DNA of 64,000 nucleotides from Anaerolineae bacterium (GCA_016931895.1 JAFGDY010000011.1:1-64000), one strand, 5' to 3'; positions 16,335 to 26,000 are shown, counted from the stretch's first letter. Notes: generated by a model from the sequence alone, not told the origin. Numbers and translations: made by a program.

Positions 16335-18386
16335 ATGTCTGAGGCTTCTGAAAAAGATCAATCAAACGAAGGCGGCTACTTTAAAGACCACCTGGTAGTC
16401 CGCCATCCTGATGGACGGTCTGAAAAATTTACTCTACCGGAAGATACGGGCGCAGTGACCCGCATTGGCCGCGAATTGGATAACGATTTGGTGTTGACCG
16501 ACGCCCGGTCGTCACGTTATCACGCTACCATCCGGCGCACCACCGACGGCCTGGAGATCAAAGACCTGAACAGCGCCAACGGCACTGTGGTGGGCACAAC
16601 CCGCCTTGAGCCGGACACCTGGACCAAAATGACCCCCGGCCAGATTGTCCAATTGGGGGAAACTCGTATTTTTTGGGAAAAGGCAGCTTCGTCTCAATCA
16701 ACCGTGATGATGAGCTTGCCCAAACAGCGAGAAGATACCGTGGTCAGCCCCAAAGCGCCGCCGGTAGTGGAGCGCCCCACCACTTCCCTGATGCCCTGGG
16801 CTATTGGCCTGGCCGTTATTGTTTTGCTCCTCATTGGCGGCGGCATTTTTTTACTCTTTGTTTTTGGCCGGTCCGGCGAGGACGAAGAAACTGTCACCCA
16901 GCTGGCTACAGCTACCCCGGCGGCCGTTGTTGAACGGGCCACCGATGCCAGCCTGACCTTGCAAACACCCGGCGGCGCCCCCACCGATACCCCTACGCCT
17001 ACCGGCCCGCAACTGGCCATCCCGGTAGTCAATATTAATTCCTCAGAAGTGCGGCCCATTGTTTTGGGCGCGTTGCCCAGCACCGATAAGGCCCTACTCC
17101 TGGTGAATCTGCGGGTGCAAAATATTGGCAATGCGCCCTTTATCGTTTCAACCAAAGACTTCTCGGTGAGAGTGCCCACCACCGGCCAGGTTTTTCCCGA
17201 AGCAGGCGGCACTACCAGCCCCGAAGGCTTAAGGCGTTTGGGGGCAACGGACCGCTTTGACAACCTGAATTTGACCCCTGGCGGCAGTGTGGCCGAAGAT
17301 TTGATTTTTGAACTCCCGCCGGAAAGTTTTGATCTGGAATTACTGTTCCAACCGCCCGCAGTCAATCCCATTGTTTTGGGGCTGGGCACGGTGCATGTGG
17401 GTCGAGACCTGGCCGCTGCTTTGGGCACGCCGGTGGCTGAAGAAACTCTGGTGGCCGCAGCCACTACCCCCACTGCCCAACCATCTCCCACGCCCACCCG
17501 ACCGGCAGCTATTCCGGCCCCGCAAGTGGTCTCACGCTCGGCGCTGGTGGGCACTATTGCCTATGGGGTTTTTAACGGCGCCGATTACGACCTCTACTTT
17601 GGTCGGGTTGACAGCTCGGGCAACAAATTTTTCCGCCCCCAGGCCAGCCAGCCGGCCTTTAGCCCCAACGGTAAACGCCTGGCCTTTCACTCCTGGAGCA
17701 ACGAATCGCGGGGTTTGATGACCATGGACGTTTCCGGGGCTAACCCGGTGCTTATTACCAATTTTGTCGAAGACCAACTGCCCACCTGGCTGGTTGATGG
17801 CAAAGACATTCTCTTTCTTACCCGTCGCAGTGGGGGGCGTCAATCGCAACTTATCAGAGTTGACGGCACCACAGATTTTTCTATTGATGAAGGGATTGTT
17901 TTGGGCGAGGGAGAGTACCCCACTATTGGGGCCAATGGCCAGCTTGTGTTCAAAGGCTGGGGCGCTACGGCCTATGGCCTGCGCCTTGCCTCCCCCGCTT
18001 TAGAAGGAATACAAACCGTCACCAATGTTGACGAGGATACCGCCCCGGCTCTTTCCCCGGATGGAACAAAAGTGGTTTTTATGTCTCGCCGCGAGGAGAA
18101 TTGGGATATTTACGTGATCAATGCTGACGGCTCTAACCTGCAACGTTTAACCGAGGACCCATCTAACGACGGCCTGCCCGCCTGGTCGCCGGACGGTAAT
18201 GCCATTGCCTTTGTCAGTAATCGGGGCGGTCCCTGGGCGGTGTGGGCCATGACGCCGGATGGCGCTGGCAAACGCCAACTCTTTACTATGGAAGGCTCGC
18301 CTGATGGTTTTGTAGGGGTTGATACCTATGCCAGCCGCGGCTGGGCTGAAGAGAGGATTAGCTGGACTGCTTCCACTTTTGATTAA
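16335..18386 (+). CDS. FHA-domain membrane protein with extracytoplasmic beta-propeller
   Basis: A 683-residue protein with four visible parts. Residues about 15-115 form a phosphothreonine-binding FHA domain (IGRELDNDLVLTD, SSRYHATI, LNSANGTVV). A membrane segment covers about 152-178. Then comes a beta-sandwich of the DUF4352 kind (about 228-350), and from about 405 a TolB-like propeller with repeats such as FSPNGKRLAF, LSPDGTKVVFMS and WSPDGNAIAFVS. Thr-Pro linkers separate the parts. It probably couples cytoplasmic Ser/Thr phosphorylation to something outside the membrane; no kinase gene is adjacent. The gene ends in a strong terminator and is convergent with a Flp pilin gene. Confidence 0.85.
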   Translation: MSEASEKDQSNEGGYFKDHLVVRHPDGRSEKFTLPEDTGAVTRIGRELDNDLVLTDARSSRYHATIRRTTDGLEIKDLNSANGTVVGTTRLEPDTWTKMTPGQIVQLGETRIFWEKAASSQSTVMMSLPKQREDTVVSPKAPPVVERPTTSLMPWAIGLAVIVLLLIGGGIFLLFVFGRSGEDEETVTQLATATPAAVVERATDASLTLQTPGGAPTDTPTPTGPQLAIPVVNINSSEVRPIVLGALPSTDKALLLVNLRVQNIGNAPFIVSTKDFSVRVPTTGQVFPEAGGTTSPEGLRRLGATDRFDNLNLTPGGSVAEDLIFELPPESFDLELLFQPPAVNPIVLGLGTVHVGRDLAAALGTPVAEETLVAAATTPTAQPSPTPTRPAAIPAPQVVSRSALVGTIAYGVFNGADYDLYFGRVDSSGNKFFRPQASQPAFSPNGKRLAFHSWSNESRGLMTMDVSGANPVLITNFVEDQLPTWLVDGKDILFLTRRSGGRQSQLIRVDGTTDFSIDEGIVLGEGEYPTIGANGQLVFKGWGATAYGLRLASPALEGIQTVTNVDEDTAPALSPDGTKVVFMSRREENWDIYVINADGSNLQRLTEDPSNDGLPAWSPDGNAIAFVSNRGGPWAVWAMTPDGAGKRQLFTMEGSPDGFVGVDTYASRGWAEERISWTASTFD

Positions 18387-18411
18387 AACCGGTCAAAACA
18401 AAAACAAAAGG

Positions 18412-18446
18412 AAAAGCCCCACCGAAAATCGGTGGGGCTTTTTTTG
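18412..18446. terminator. Rho-independent terminator
   Basis: Stem agccccaccg / cggtggggct (18415-18424, 18430-18439) with a 5-nt loop and seven T after it on the plus strand. It ends the FHA gene and, less perfectly on the other strand, the convergent pilin gene. Confidence 0.93.
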
Positions 18447-18481
18447 TGGTAACCCTATTTTAATAAATACTAAACTAAAGT

Positions 18482-18628
18482 TTACAGGTTGCCGACGATG
18501 TTGCTGAAAACGTTACCAACAACCGGGCCGAGCAAGAGCAGAATAGCAATAACTACAATGGCGACCAGCACCAAAATTAAAGCATACTCTACCAAACCCT
18601 GGCCTTCTTCACGCGGAAGGAATAACAT
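18482..18628 (-). CDS. Flp/Fap-type pilin, 48 residues
   Basis: A small gene encoding 48 residues with the Flp prepilin signature: a short basic leader, then EEGQGLVEYALILVLVAI and a hydrophobic helix, with the conserved Glu and Tyr in GLVEYA. Cleavage would be expected at the Gly before Leu-Val-Glu, by a TadV/PilD-type peptidase. aaggagat lies 8 nt before the ATG, so the start is certain. Flp pilins build Tad pili used for adhesion and DNA uptake, but no tad, cpa or prepilin-peptidase gene is in the window; the pilin is an orphan here. It is convergent with the FHA gene across a shared terminator, and the A/T-rich 107 bp upstream to prmA probably holds its promoter. Confidence 0.9.
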   Translation of the reverse strand: MLFLPREEGQGLVEYALILVLVAIVVIAILLLLGPVVGNVFSNIVGNL

Positions 18629-18735
18629 AATAATATCTCCTTTCTTAAATAAAATAAATAAAAAATATTAACTTACTACTAACATACTGGATAAAGGCGC
18701 TTTGCTCAATAGTACGAGGGTACCAAATAACTTAT

Positions 18736-19626
18736 TTAAATATTGAACGTTTTACGCTCCACTACCAGCGCCACCCAATCCTCCTCCGTCCGGCGGTCAA
18801 TGAGGTGCAGGTTTTGCGCTTGCGCTGCCGCCGTCACCTCGGCCTCTTGCCCGGCAATCATGCCGGAAAGGATAAGCTTGCCGCCGGGAGCCACGGCCAC
18901 AGCCAGGTGCGGCATCAACTCAATGAGGATGTGGGCCAAAATGTTAGCCACCACAATTGGCCACTGCCGCCCGCCCCTATCCCTGGCCGAACCGACGGCT
19001 GTTTCCACATGCGCTTTTGGCAGAGGGTAGCCATTCCGGGCAAAATTCTCCTTGGCCACCCGCACGGCCACGTCATCAATATCAACGGCTCGAACCGATT
19101 TGGCCCCTAGTTTGAGGGCAGCCAGGGAGAGAACACCGGAGCCGGTACCCACATCAAACACGCTCTGTCCGGTCAGCGGCATCTCTTCAAAAATTTTCAA
19201 ACAAAGTTGGGTGGTGGGATGCAGGCCGCTGCCAAAGGCCAGGCCGGGATCAATTTCAATAACCACATCGTCGCCGGTGGGGGTATAGTTGCGCCAGCTT
19301 GGTTTAATAACAAACCGCCGGCCAATGCGCACCACGTGAAAATGCTCTTTCCAGGATGTGGCCCAATCGCTCTGGCCAACGGTTTGAAACTGTGGCTCCG
19401 GCAGGCCGGAGGGCAGAGCCAGGGCAATCAAGGCCAGCAGCGCCTCAATTTCGCGCCGGCGGTATTCGTCGTGGTGGGGGATAACGGTACGCACAGTCAC
19501 TTTATCAAAATTTGGCGGATAACTCTCAATCACGGCCCCGCCGTGTCCATAACGGTTGAACAGCTCGCCAACGGCTTCGGCGGCTTCGCCATCTATGTTG
19601 TTGATAGAAATCTCAATGAAATCCAT
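18736..19626 (-). CDS. prmA: Ribosomal protein L11 methyltransferase
   Basis: A 296-residue SAM-dependent methyltransferase that trimethylates ribosomal protein L11. It begins with MDFIEISINN, has the N-terminal L11-recognition domain to about residue 100, then the class I methyltransferase fold: DVGTGSGVLSLAALKLGA (SAM loop), VRAVDIDDVAV and the catalytic-site loop VVANILAHILIEL. The ATG at 19626 is preferred over an upstream in-frame TTG because it matches the usual family N-terminus. It follows dnaJ by 77 bp, the common hrcA-grpE-dnaK-dnaJ-prmA order, and so is probably the last gene of the heat-shock operon. Confidence 0.93.
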   Translation of the reverse strand: MDFIEISINNIDGEAAEAVGELFNRYGHGGAVIESYPPNFDKVTVRTVIPHHDEYRRREIEALLALIALALPSGLPEPQFQTVGQSDWATSWKEHFHVVRIGRRFVIKPSWRNYTPTGDDVVIEIDPGLAFGSGLHPTTQLCLKIFEEMPLTGQSVFDVGTGSGVLSLAALKLGAKSVRAVDIDDVAVRVAKENFARNGYPLPKAHVETAVGSARDRGGRQWPIVVANILAHILIELMPHLAVAVAPGGKLILSGMIAGQEAEVTAAAQAQNLHLIDRRTEEDWVALVVERKTFNI

Positions 19627-19703
19627 ATTGAAAAACAAAAACGTGTTGCGTTTATTCTACGCAACACGCAATACCTCATATTTCCAGGCAATTCCCGATT
19701 TCA

Positions 19704-20846
19704 CTACACCCCCAACGCCTCGCGGAAACGGTCAAAGATGCTTTTCTCGCGCTGCGGCACTACCTCACGGTCAAGGGTTTTGCCCAATTCCAGCAGCAAG
19801 TCGCGCTGCTCTTTAGTCAGGTTGGTGGGCGTGCGCACCTGGATGGTGATTACCTGGTCGCCCCGGCTGGTACTGGTGCCGTCGCGGCGCAGGCGCGGCA
19901 CGCCCTTGCTCCGCAGGCGAATAGTATCGCCGGTTTGGGTGCCGGCAGGAATCTTCATCATCTCTTTACCGTCCAGGGTGGGCACTTCCACTTCATCGCC
20001 TAAAGCGGCCTGGGTGATGTTGATGGCCAATTCCAAGTGAATGGTTTCATCGGCGCGGCGAAAGTAGGGGTGCGCTTTCACCCGGATGACCACGTAAAGG
20101 TTCCCCGGCGGGCCGCCCTGCGTACCGCTTTCGCCTTCGCCGGACAGGCGAATTTGGGTGCCGTGGTCCACGCCCGCCGGCACTTTCACATTAAGGCGGC
20201 GCGTTTTGACCACGCGCCCTCTGCCCTGACATTCGCGGCAGGGGCTGGTAATGATTTCGCCCCGGCCCTGGCAGCGAGGGCAAGTGCCGATGTTGATAAA
20301 AAAGCCGGTTTGCCGCCGCACTTCGCCGGTACCGTTACACTCCGGGCATCGAATGGGGGAGGTGCCGGATTCGGCGCCACTGCCTTTACATGCGCCGCAC
20401 GTTTCATGACGCGGCACTTCAATCTCGCGCTCTGCGCCAAAAACAGCCTCTTCAAACTCCAGGGTCATTTCATAGCGCAGGTCAGCCCCTCGGCGCGGGC
20501 CGCGTCGCTGGCGACGGCTACCGGCGCCAAAGCCAAAACCGCCAAAAACTTCCTCAAATATTTCAAAGGGGTCGCGGAAACCGCCAAAATCAAAGCCGCC
20601 AAAGCCTCCCATCCCGCCGCCGCCTAACCCGGCGTGCCCCAGCCGGTCATAGATGCTGCGTTTCTGCTCGTCAGACAAAACCTCGTAGGCTTCGTTGACC
20701 TCTTTGAACTTTGTTTCGGCATCTGCCTCTTTGCTCACGTCGGGGTGATACTGCCGGGCCAACTGGCGATAAGCTTTTTTTATTTCTTCTTTTGAGGCGC
20801 CTTTGGCTACGCCCAGAACCTCGTAGTAGTCTCGTTTTCCGTTCAT
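19704..20846 (-). CDS. dnaJ: Chaperone protein DnaJ
   Basis: A 380-residue type I Hsp40. It has the J domain with the HPD motif (YHPDVSK), a Gly/Phe-rich stretch (about 75-115), four zinc-binding CxxCxGxG repeats ([32 protein letters not shown]), and the C-terminal substrate-binding domains. It stimulates DnaK ATPase and hands over unfolded clients. It is separated from dnaK by a dispersed GTAGCA-type repeat of about 120 bp, which occupies nearly the whole gap. No strong ribosome site is seen ahead of the ATG. Confidence 0.97.
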   Translation of the reverse strand: MNGKRDYYEVLGVAKGASKEEIKKAYRQLARQYHPDVSKEADAETKFKEVNEAYEVLSDEQKRSIYDRLGHAGLGGGGMGGFGGFDFGGFRDPFEIFEEVFGGFGFGAGSRRQRRGPRRGADLRYEMTLEFEEAVFGAEREIEVPRHETCGACKGSGAESGTSPIRCPECNGTGEVRRQTGFFINIGTCPRCQGRGEIITSPCRECQGRGRVVKTRRLNVKVPAGVDHGTQIRLSGEGESGTQGGPPGNLYVVIRVKAHPYFRRADETIHLELAINITQAALGDEVEVPTLDGKEMMKIPAGTQTGDTIRLRSKGVPRLRRDGTSTSRGDQVITIQVRTPTNLTKEQRDLLLELGKTLDREVVPQREKSIFDRFREALGV

Positions 20847-20857
20847 ACCAATCTTTG

Positions 20858-20975
20858 TAGGGTAGCAAAGTGATAAGGTAGCAGGGTAACAAGGTAGCAG
20901 GGTAACAAGGTGGCAAGGTAAGAAGACTATTATTCTGTTATTTGCTACTCTGTTACTTTGCTACCTTGTACTTTG
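20858..20975. repeat. GTAGCA-type octamer inverted-repeat element, copy 2
   Basis: The left arm is a tandem of octamers (gggtagca, aggtagca, gggtaaca, aggtagca, gggtaaca, aggtggca); after an A/T-rich centre the right arm is inverted (tttgctactctgttactttg and on). It fills the dnaK-dnaJ gap from next to the dnaJ start to 2 bp before the dnaK stop. It could form a large hairpin in the operon mRNA. Confidence 0.85.
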
Positions 20976-20977
20976 CG

Positions 20978-22885
20978 CTACGCTTCGCTAAATTCACCTT
21001 CAACCACATCTTCGTCACTGGGGCCGGTATCGCCGCCGGCATCAGCGCCGGGAGCGGCCCCGGGACCCGCGCCGGCGCCAGGCTCGCCGTACATGGCTGC
21101 GCCAATCTTTTGCACAGCCTGGCTTAAGTCGGCGGCGGCCTGGTTGATGGCGTCCGTATCGTCCCCTTCCAGGGCCTTTTTAGTCGCCTCTATTTTGCTT
21201 TCCACTTCGGCCTTAACATCGCTGCTTATTTTTTCGCCATGTTCGCTTAACATTTTTTCGGCGGCAAAAACCAGGTTGTCGGCCTGATTGCGGGCCTCAA
21301 TGCGCTGTTTCTGCCGGGCGTCCTCTTCCTGGTGCTGTTCGGCTTCGTGCACCATGCGGTCAATTTCATTGTCGCTCAGGCCGCTGGAGGGCATAATTTT
21401 CATGCTTTGTTCTTTGCCGGTGGCTTTATCCTGGGCGGTCACGTGCAAAATACCGTTGGCGTCAATGTCAAACGTTACTTCAATTTGCGGCATGCCGCGG
21501 GGAGCCGGGGGGATGCCGTCTAAAATGAAGCGGCCCAGGCTCTTGTTGTCGGCGACCATGGGGCGCTCGCCCTGCACCACGTGGATTTCTACCTGGGTCT
21601 GGCCGTCGGCGGCAGTGGAGAAAATCTGGCTCTTTTTGGTGGGAATGGTGGTGTTGCGCTCGATTAACGGGGTGGCCACGTGGCCCAGGGTTTCGATGCT
21701 GAGGGTCAGCGGGGTCACATCAAGCAGCAGCACGTCTTTCACGTCGCCGCCCAATACGCCGGCCTGAATAGCGGCGCCAATGGCCACCACTTCATCGGGG
21801 TTAACGCCTTTGTGGGGAGACTTGCCAAAGAGCTTTTGCACCGCTTCCTGCACGCTGGGCATGCGGGTTTGGCCGCCCACCAGAATCACTTCGTTAATCT
21901 CGCTGGTGCTCAAATCGGCGTCTTTAAGGGCGGCCCGACAGGGGTCCAGAGATTTGGCAATGAGGTTCTCGGTCAGTTGTTCTAACCTGGAACGGGTCAG
22001 GTTCATGTTCAGGTGTTTCGGGCCGGAGGCGTCGGCCGTGATGAAGGGTAGATTGATTTCGGTTTGCTGGGTGGTAGAGAGTTCAATTTTGGCCTTTTCG
22101 GCGGCTTCTTTCAGCCGCTGCAAAGCCTGGTTGTCCTGGCGCAAGTCAATGCCTTCTTGTTTTTTGAATTCGCCAGCTACGTAGTCAATCACTTTTTGAT
22201 CAAAATCATCGCCGCCTAAATAGGTATCGCCGTTGGTTGATTTCACTTCAAAAACGCCGTCGCCAACGTCAAGGATGGAAATGTCAAAGGTGCCGCCGCC
22301 CAAGTCGTACACGGCAATTACTTCTTCGCCTTTTTTGTCCAGCCCGTAGGCCAGCGAGGAGGCGGTGGGTTCGTTGATGATGCGCATCACTTCCAGGCCG
22401 GCAATTTTTCCGGCGTCTTTGGTGGCCTGGCGTTGGCTATCGTTGAAATAAGCCGGCACGGTGATCACGGCCTGGGTAATGGTTTCGCCCAGGTAGGCTT
22501 CGGCATCGTTTTTGAGCTTTTGCAGGATCATGGCGCTGATTTCGGGCGGCGAATACTCTTTATCGCCCATTACCACGCGGATGTCGCCGTTGGGCGCTTC
22601 TTTCACCTTGTAGGGCACCACCTCCAGAACGTGCTGGACCTCCGGGTCTTTGTATTTGCGGCCCATGAAACGTTTGATGGAAAAGATAGTATTTTCAGGG
22701 TTAGTAACGGCCTGGCGTTTGGCTACCTGGCCCACCATTCGCTCGCCGGTTTTGGGGTTGACCGCTACCACCGAGGGGGTGGTGCGATTGCCTTCCGCGT
22801 TGGGAATGATGACCGGCTCGCCGCCTTCCATTACCGCCATCGCCGAGTTTGTTGTGCCCAAGTCAATGCCTATAATCTTGCCCAT
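20978..22885 (-). CDS. dnaK: Chaperone protein DnaK
   Basis: A 635-residue Hsp70. The nucleotide-binding domain has [13 protein letters not shown], the phosphate-2 block [14 protein letters not shown] and the adenosine block [16 protein letters not shown]; the peptide-binding domain starts near [13 protein letters not shown]. The Gly/Ala/Pro-rich tail ends in [12 protein letters not shown]. It binds exposed hydrophobic peptides in an ATP cycle driven by DnaJ and GrpE. A ribosome site (aaggagca) lies 7 nt before the ATG. It follows grpE by 40 bp in the CIRCE-controlled operon. Confidence 0.98.
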   Translation of the reverse strand: MGKIIGIDLGTTNSAMAVMEGGEPVIIPNAEGNRTTPSVVAVNPKTGERMVGQVAKRQAVTNPENTIFSIKRFMGRKYKDPEVQHVLEVVPYKVKEAPNGDIRVVMGDKEYSPPEISAMILQKLKNDAEAYLGETITQAVITVPAYFNDSQRQATKDAGKIAGLEVMRIINEPTASSLAYGLDKKGEEVIAVYDLGGGTFDISILDVGDGVFEVKSTNGDTYLGGDDFDQKVIDYVAGEFKKQEGIDLRQDNQALQRLKEAAEKAKIELSTTQQTEINLPFITADASGPKHLNMNLTRSRLEQLTENLIAKSLDPCRAALKDADLSTSEINEVILVGGQTRMPSVQEAVQKLFGKSPHKGVNPDEVVAIGAAIQAGVLGGDVKDVLLLDVTPLTLSIETLGHVATPLIERNTTIPTKKSQIFSTAADGQTQVEIHVVQGERPMVADNKSLGRFILDGIPPAPRGMPQIEVTFDIDANGILHVTAQDKATGKEQSMKIMPSSGLSDNEIDRMVHEAEQHQEEDARQKQRIEARNQADNLVFAAEKMLSEHGEKISSDVKAEVESKIEATKKALEGDDTDAINQAAADLSQAVQKIGAAMYGEPGAGAGPGAAPGADAGGDTGPSDEDVVEGEFSEA

Positions 22886-22925
22886 TGTTTGTTGCTCCTT
22901 AAATTGTCAAATAATCCAAGTTTTT

Positions 22926-23546
22926 TTATTTAGCCACTCTCACCAGCGCCGGGCGCAAAACCCGATTACCAACCTGGTAACCCTTGCGCACTTCACCGAT
23001 AATTTGCCCCTCTTCATGATCTTCACTCTCTTCGTAGCTGACGGCTTCGTGGAAGTTGGGGTCAAATTCGCCCTCGGTGGTGATGGGCATCACATTTTGC
23101 TCTTCCAGGATTTTATCCAGTTTGCGCTGCACCAGCCGAAAGCCCTCTACCCAGCCCAAGAGCTGGCCATTGAGTTCTTCCGGCACATTTTGAAAAGCCA
23201 ATTCCATATCATCCAGGGCGCTGAGCACCCCCTCCAGCACCTCGGCCTTGATGCGGTCGCGTTGAAGTTTTTGCTGTTCTTCCTGCCGCCGTTTGAAGTT
23301 AGCCAGTTCTGCGGCGGCCCGCTGCCAGCCTTCTAAATTATTGGCGGCTTCTTGCTGCGACCGGGCCAGTTGTTCTTCCAGGCTGAAGGCTTCAGCTTCG
23401 GCTTCAGTTTCCGTTTCAACTTCAGCGGTTTCGGCTGCGCCAACTTCGGCCGTAACAACTTCCTCCGGGGCCATCTCTGCGCTGGTTACTTCGGCGGCGG
23501 CTTCATTTTTTTTTGTTTTATCCGGGTCTTTTTTTCTCTTAGCCAT
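22926..23546 (-). CDS. grpE: Nucleotide exchange factor GrpE
   Basis: A 206-residue protein. A low-complexity acidic Ala/Glu/Thr-rich N-terminus (about 60 residues) and a coiled coil (about 60-110) precede the conserved GrpE head, with VLEGVLSALDDMELAF, then FDPNFHEAVSYEES and EVRKGYQVGNRVLRPALVRV. It releases ADP from DnaK. It lies 36 bp after hrcA and 40 bp before dnaK. The long acidic tail with repeated ETEAEAE units is somewhat longer than in most homologues. Confidence 0.96.
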   Translation of the reverse strand: MAKRKKDPDKTKKNEAAAEVTSAEMAPEEVVTAEVGAAETAEVETETEAEAEAFSLEEQLARSQQEAANNLEGWQRAAAELANFKRRQEEQQKLQRDRIKAEVLEGVLSALDDMELAFQNVPEELNGQLLGWVEGFRLVQRKLDKILEEQNVMPITTEGEFDPNFHEAVSYEESEDHEEGQIIGEVRKGYQVGNRVLRPALVRVAK

Positions 23547-23582
23547 AGATTTCCTTAGATTAGGGGTCGTGGGTTAAATAAC

Positions 23583-24611
23583 TTAAACATACAAATCACT
23601 CACAAAATCACTCATCAATTGCGACATATAGCGCACCACCGAAACGGTTCGTTCATACGGCATGCGGACCGGGCCTAACACCCCCATCACGCCGGTAATT
23701 TCGTCGCCGGCGCCATAGCGGGTGAGCACAATGCCCACTTCTGATAGTTCTTCCCACTTGCCTTCGCCGCCGATGATGATTTGCACGCCCCCACGTTGCA
23801 GGGCTTCGTCAACCATTTGCTCCACAAACCGGCGCTCTTCCAAGGCCCGGATGATTTGCCGAATGCCTTCTCGCTCTCTAAATTCCGGCTGGTTGAAAAC
23901 ATTGAGCAGGCCGTCGCGGTAAATGTCGCTGCTGCGGCGGGCGTCAATGCGGCGCATGGTTTCCACAACCACTTCCCGCACTTTGGCCCCAATTTCGCTC
24001 ATTGGCTCAGGCATCGCGGTGACCTCGTTGGCATTAAGTCCCTGCCACAAGTCGGTCAATTGCCGGGCCAGGGGGGCCAGTTCATCCTGATTAATCGGGG
24101 TATCAACCGTAATGAGCTGCTGTTTGAGCGTGCCTTCCTGAAAAACCAAAACCAACAGCACCGTTTGTTCGCGGATAGCAATCAATTCCAGGTGCTTCAG
24201 ATGGCAATGCACGCTTTTAGGCGCAGTGACCAATGAAGCATTATGCGCGGTATGGGCCAAAACCGCCGCGCTCAAGCGGAGCCACTGGTCAAGCTCCAGC
24301 CGGGCTTGATGGAATTGGTGGCTAATCATGCGCTGATCTTCGGCAGACAGGTCTACCTGCTCCATCAGCTTTTCCACAAAATAGCGATAACCCGCCTCGG
24401 TTGGCACGCGCCCCGCCGAAGTGTGGGGGTGCATCAAATATCCCAACTCTTCCAGCTCGGCCATCTCGTTGCGCACGGTAGCCGAACTAACCCCCAATTT
24501 GTACTCTTTGGTAATTGATTTGGAGCTGATGGGGATAGCGCTTTGAATATATTGTTGGACCACCAACCGGAGCACGGTTTGCTGTCGTTCGGTTAAATCG
24601 TGTTCGTTCAT
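23583..24611 (-). CDS. hrcA: Heat-inducible transcription repressor HrcA
   Basis: A 342-residue repressor, the family's usual length. The N-terminal winged helix (LTERQQTVLRLVVQQYIQ, SSATVRNEMAELEELGYL, HTSAGRVPTEAGYRYFV) binds CIRCE DNA; the GAF-like middle and the C-terminal block GVLGPVRMPYERTVSVVRY are intact. It is the first gene of the hrcA-grpE-dnaK-dnaJ-prmA operon, and its own CIRCE lies 14 bp upstream of the ATG, which gives autoregulation. GroEL normally keeps HrcA active; no groEL gene is in the window. Confidence 0.97.
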   Translation of the reverse strand: MNEHDLTERQQTVLRLVVQQYIQSAIPISSKSITKEYKLGVSSATVRNEMAELEELGYLMHPHTSAGRVPTEAGYRYFVEKLMEQVDLSAEDQRMISHQFHQARLELDQWLRLSAAVLAHTAHNASLVTAPKSVHCHLKHLELIAIREQTVLLVLVFQEGTLKQQLITVDTPINQDELAPLARQLTDLWQGLNANEVTAMPEPMSEIGAKVREVVVETMRRIDARRSSDIYRDGLLNVFNQPEFREREGIRQIIRALEERRFVEQMVDEALQRGGVQIIIGGEGKWEELSEVGIVLTRYGAGDEITGVMGVLGPVRMPYERTVSVVRYMSQLMSDFVSDLYV

Positions 24612-24624
24612 TGTTGTTCATACT

Positions 24625-24651
24625 TTAGCACTCTAGCCCTTAGAGTGCTAA
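24625..24651 (-). promoter_or_regulatory. CIRCE operator
   Basis: A perfect TTAGCACTC-N9-GAGTGCTAA inverted repeat, identical to the consensus. It lies between the hrcA promoter and the hrcA start, so HrcA blocks transcription of its own operon. Confidence 0.98.
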
Positions 24652-24664
24652 AAACATAACAGAA

Positions 24665-24693
24665 ATGATACCATAAAGTGGAAAAGGTGTCAA
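24665..24693 (-). promoter_or_regulatory. Sigma-A promoter of the hrcA operon
   Basis: On the minus strand TTGACA (24693-24688), a 17-bp spacer and TATCAT (24670-24665) form a near-consensus promoter. CIRCE starts 13 bp downstream of the -10 box, overlapping the initial transcribed region. Confidence 0.88.
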
Positions 24694-24791
24694 ACTTCAG
24701 GAAAATTCAGAGGGCGTCCCCAATTTGGGGTGGGGGCGACTGGCCGCTCGCCCTATTTTTTACAGATAGGGCTTACGCAAATCGTTGATGC

Positions 24792-24836
24792 GTTCCAGGG
24801 TGACAGTCACTTTGTAAGTGACTGTCACCCTGGAAC
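24792..24836. repeat. Perfect 21-bp palindromic hairpin, REP-like
   Basis: Arms 24792-24812 and 24816-24836 are exact complements over 21 bp around a 3-nt loop (tgt); five more bases (gatgc) match outside, offset by 2 nt. It lies between hrcA and the end of the FemAB-type gene. It may terminate the latter, but it has no T-run. Size and loop are like the palindrome at 533-565, with different sequence. Confidence 0.75.
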
Positions 24837-24855
24837 GTGCATCAGTCTTAACAGC

Positions 24856-25860
24856 TTAAAATTTGCGCCGTAGTTTGTAGAGCTGATAGAGCAGCGGTTG
24901 GTAAACGTAATCATACGCCCCGAAACTCCGGGTAAACTGCCCCCCAAAGCCCCGCTTAAAACGATATACGCTCCACAATCCATCATGCCGATCTTGAAAT
25001 TCCGCTTCCAGCGTAGCCAGGTCGGCGTCGGGGATGCCCCACAAATCGTAGCGGGTGCAGCCCGCACGTTTGGCCCATTGGATGGCGGCCCATTGCACCA
25101 GGTAATTGGGCATCAAGTGGCGGTATTCATTAGAAGACGCCCCGTAAAAATAATAAGCGTCTTGCTTGTGTCGAAACACCAGCAAGGCGGCCAGGGGCTT
25201 GCCGGCAAATTCGGCCAGCAACAGGGCGCAGTGATCCGGCGCAAACAGGTTGTAAGCGGTTTGGTAGTAATCAAGGCTGTGAATCCCAAAACTGTCGCGG
25301 TCGGAAGTGGTCAGCGACAGTTTGTAAAAAAGGGGAATATCCGCTGCATTTCCCACCCGCACGGTAACGCCTTTTTTGGCAGCCAGGCGAATGTTGTAAC
25401 GGGTTTTTTGTTTCATCGCGGCCAGGATGGCGTCTTCGTCGCCGCTGAGGTCAATTACCAGGGAAGCGCGGGGTTGGATAGTGTCGGCGGGGGTGAAGCC
25501 GGATTTTTGCAGAAAAGTTGAGACATGGGAGGCCTGGGCAGTTGGGGAGCCAGGTGGTTGGGGCACGTCCGGTTCAATTTTGAGGAAGATGGCCCGGTGT
25601 TTTTTGGCCTCGGCGTGGATGGCGGCCAAGAGGGCCTGGCCTTGCATCCAATTTGACCAATCTACAATCGGGCCTTTAGGAATGTAGGCAATGGTCAGGC
25701 CCAAGGGCAAACGTCGAAAAAGAATTTGGGCCGCGGCATCCTTTACCCGGATGCGTTGGGGTATCCAGCCAAAACGGCTCTTCAATTCACCCCAGGCCCA
25801 GCTTTGCAGCAGGTGGCCGTGATGGGTGGTTACATAATTGTCCCAGTCGGTGGGGGTCAA
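24856..25860 (-). CDS. FemAB-family aminoacyltransferase (peptidoglycan bridge type)
   Basis: A 334-residue enzyme of the FemX/FemAB fold (two GNAT-like domains): HLLQSWAWGELKSRFGW at the start, a middle block KQKTRYNIRLAAKKGVTVR, and the C-terminal AYYFYGASSNEYRHLMPNYLVQWAAIQWAKRAGCTRYDLWGI. In the family, enzymes add amino acids from tRNA to lipid II; here the amino acid is unknown. I choose a TTG start at 25860 because ggagg sits 5 nt upstream; a TTG four codons earlier would put that site inside the gene. A TATAAT lies about 27 bp upstream of the start. The product would shape the cell wall together with MurI, encoded farther along. Confidence 0.85.
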   Translation of the reverse strand: MTPTDWDNYVTTHHGHLLQSWAWGELKSRFGWIPQRIRVKDAAAQILFRRLPLGLTIAYIPKGPIVDWSNWMQGQALLAAIHAEAKKHRAIFLKIEPDVPQPPGSPTAQASHVSTFLQKSGFTPADTIQPRASLVIDLSGDEDAILAAMKQKTRYNIRLAAKKGVTVRVGNAADIPLFYKLSLTTSDRDSFGIHSLDYYQTAYNLFAPDHCALLLAEFAGKPLAALLVFRHKQDAYYFYGASSNEYRHLMPNYLVQWAAIQWAKRAGCTRYDLWGIPDADLATLEAEFQDRHDGLWSVYRFKRGFGGQFTRSFGAYDYVYQPLLYQLYKLRRKF

Positions 25861-26000
25861 AATAACCTCCAAATAATCTTGCCCACATTATACCGTTTCC
25901 CCTAAAATCCGGCGATTATCTCCCCTCAAAATTTAGCCTCAATCACCGGATTGGGATAATGTCGCATCCATCGCCAATTTGGCCTGTTGCGACCGCAAAA

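Noticed and set aside
20858-20975. CRISPR array or tandem tRNA-like structure in the dnaK-dnaJ gap
   Set aside because: Octamer units without unique spacers, inverted second arm; it is a repeat element.
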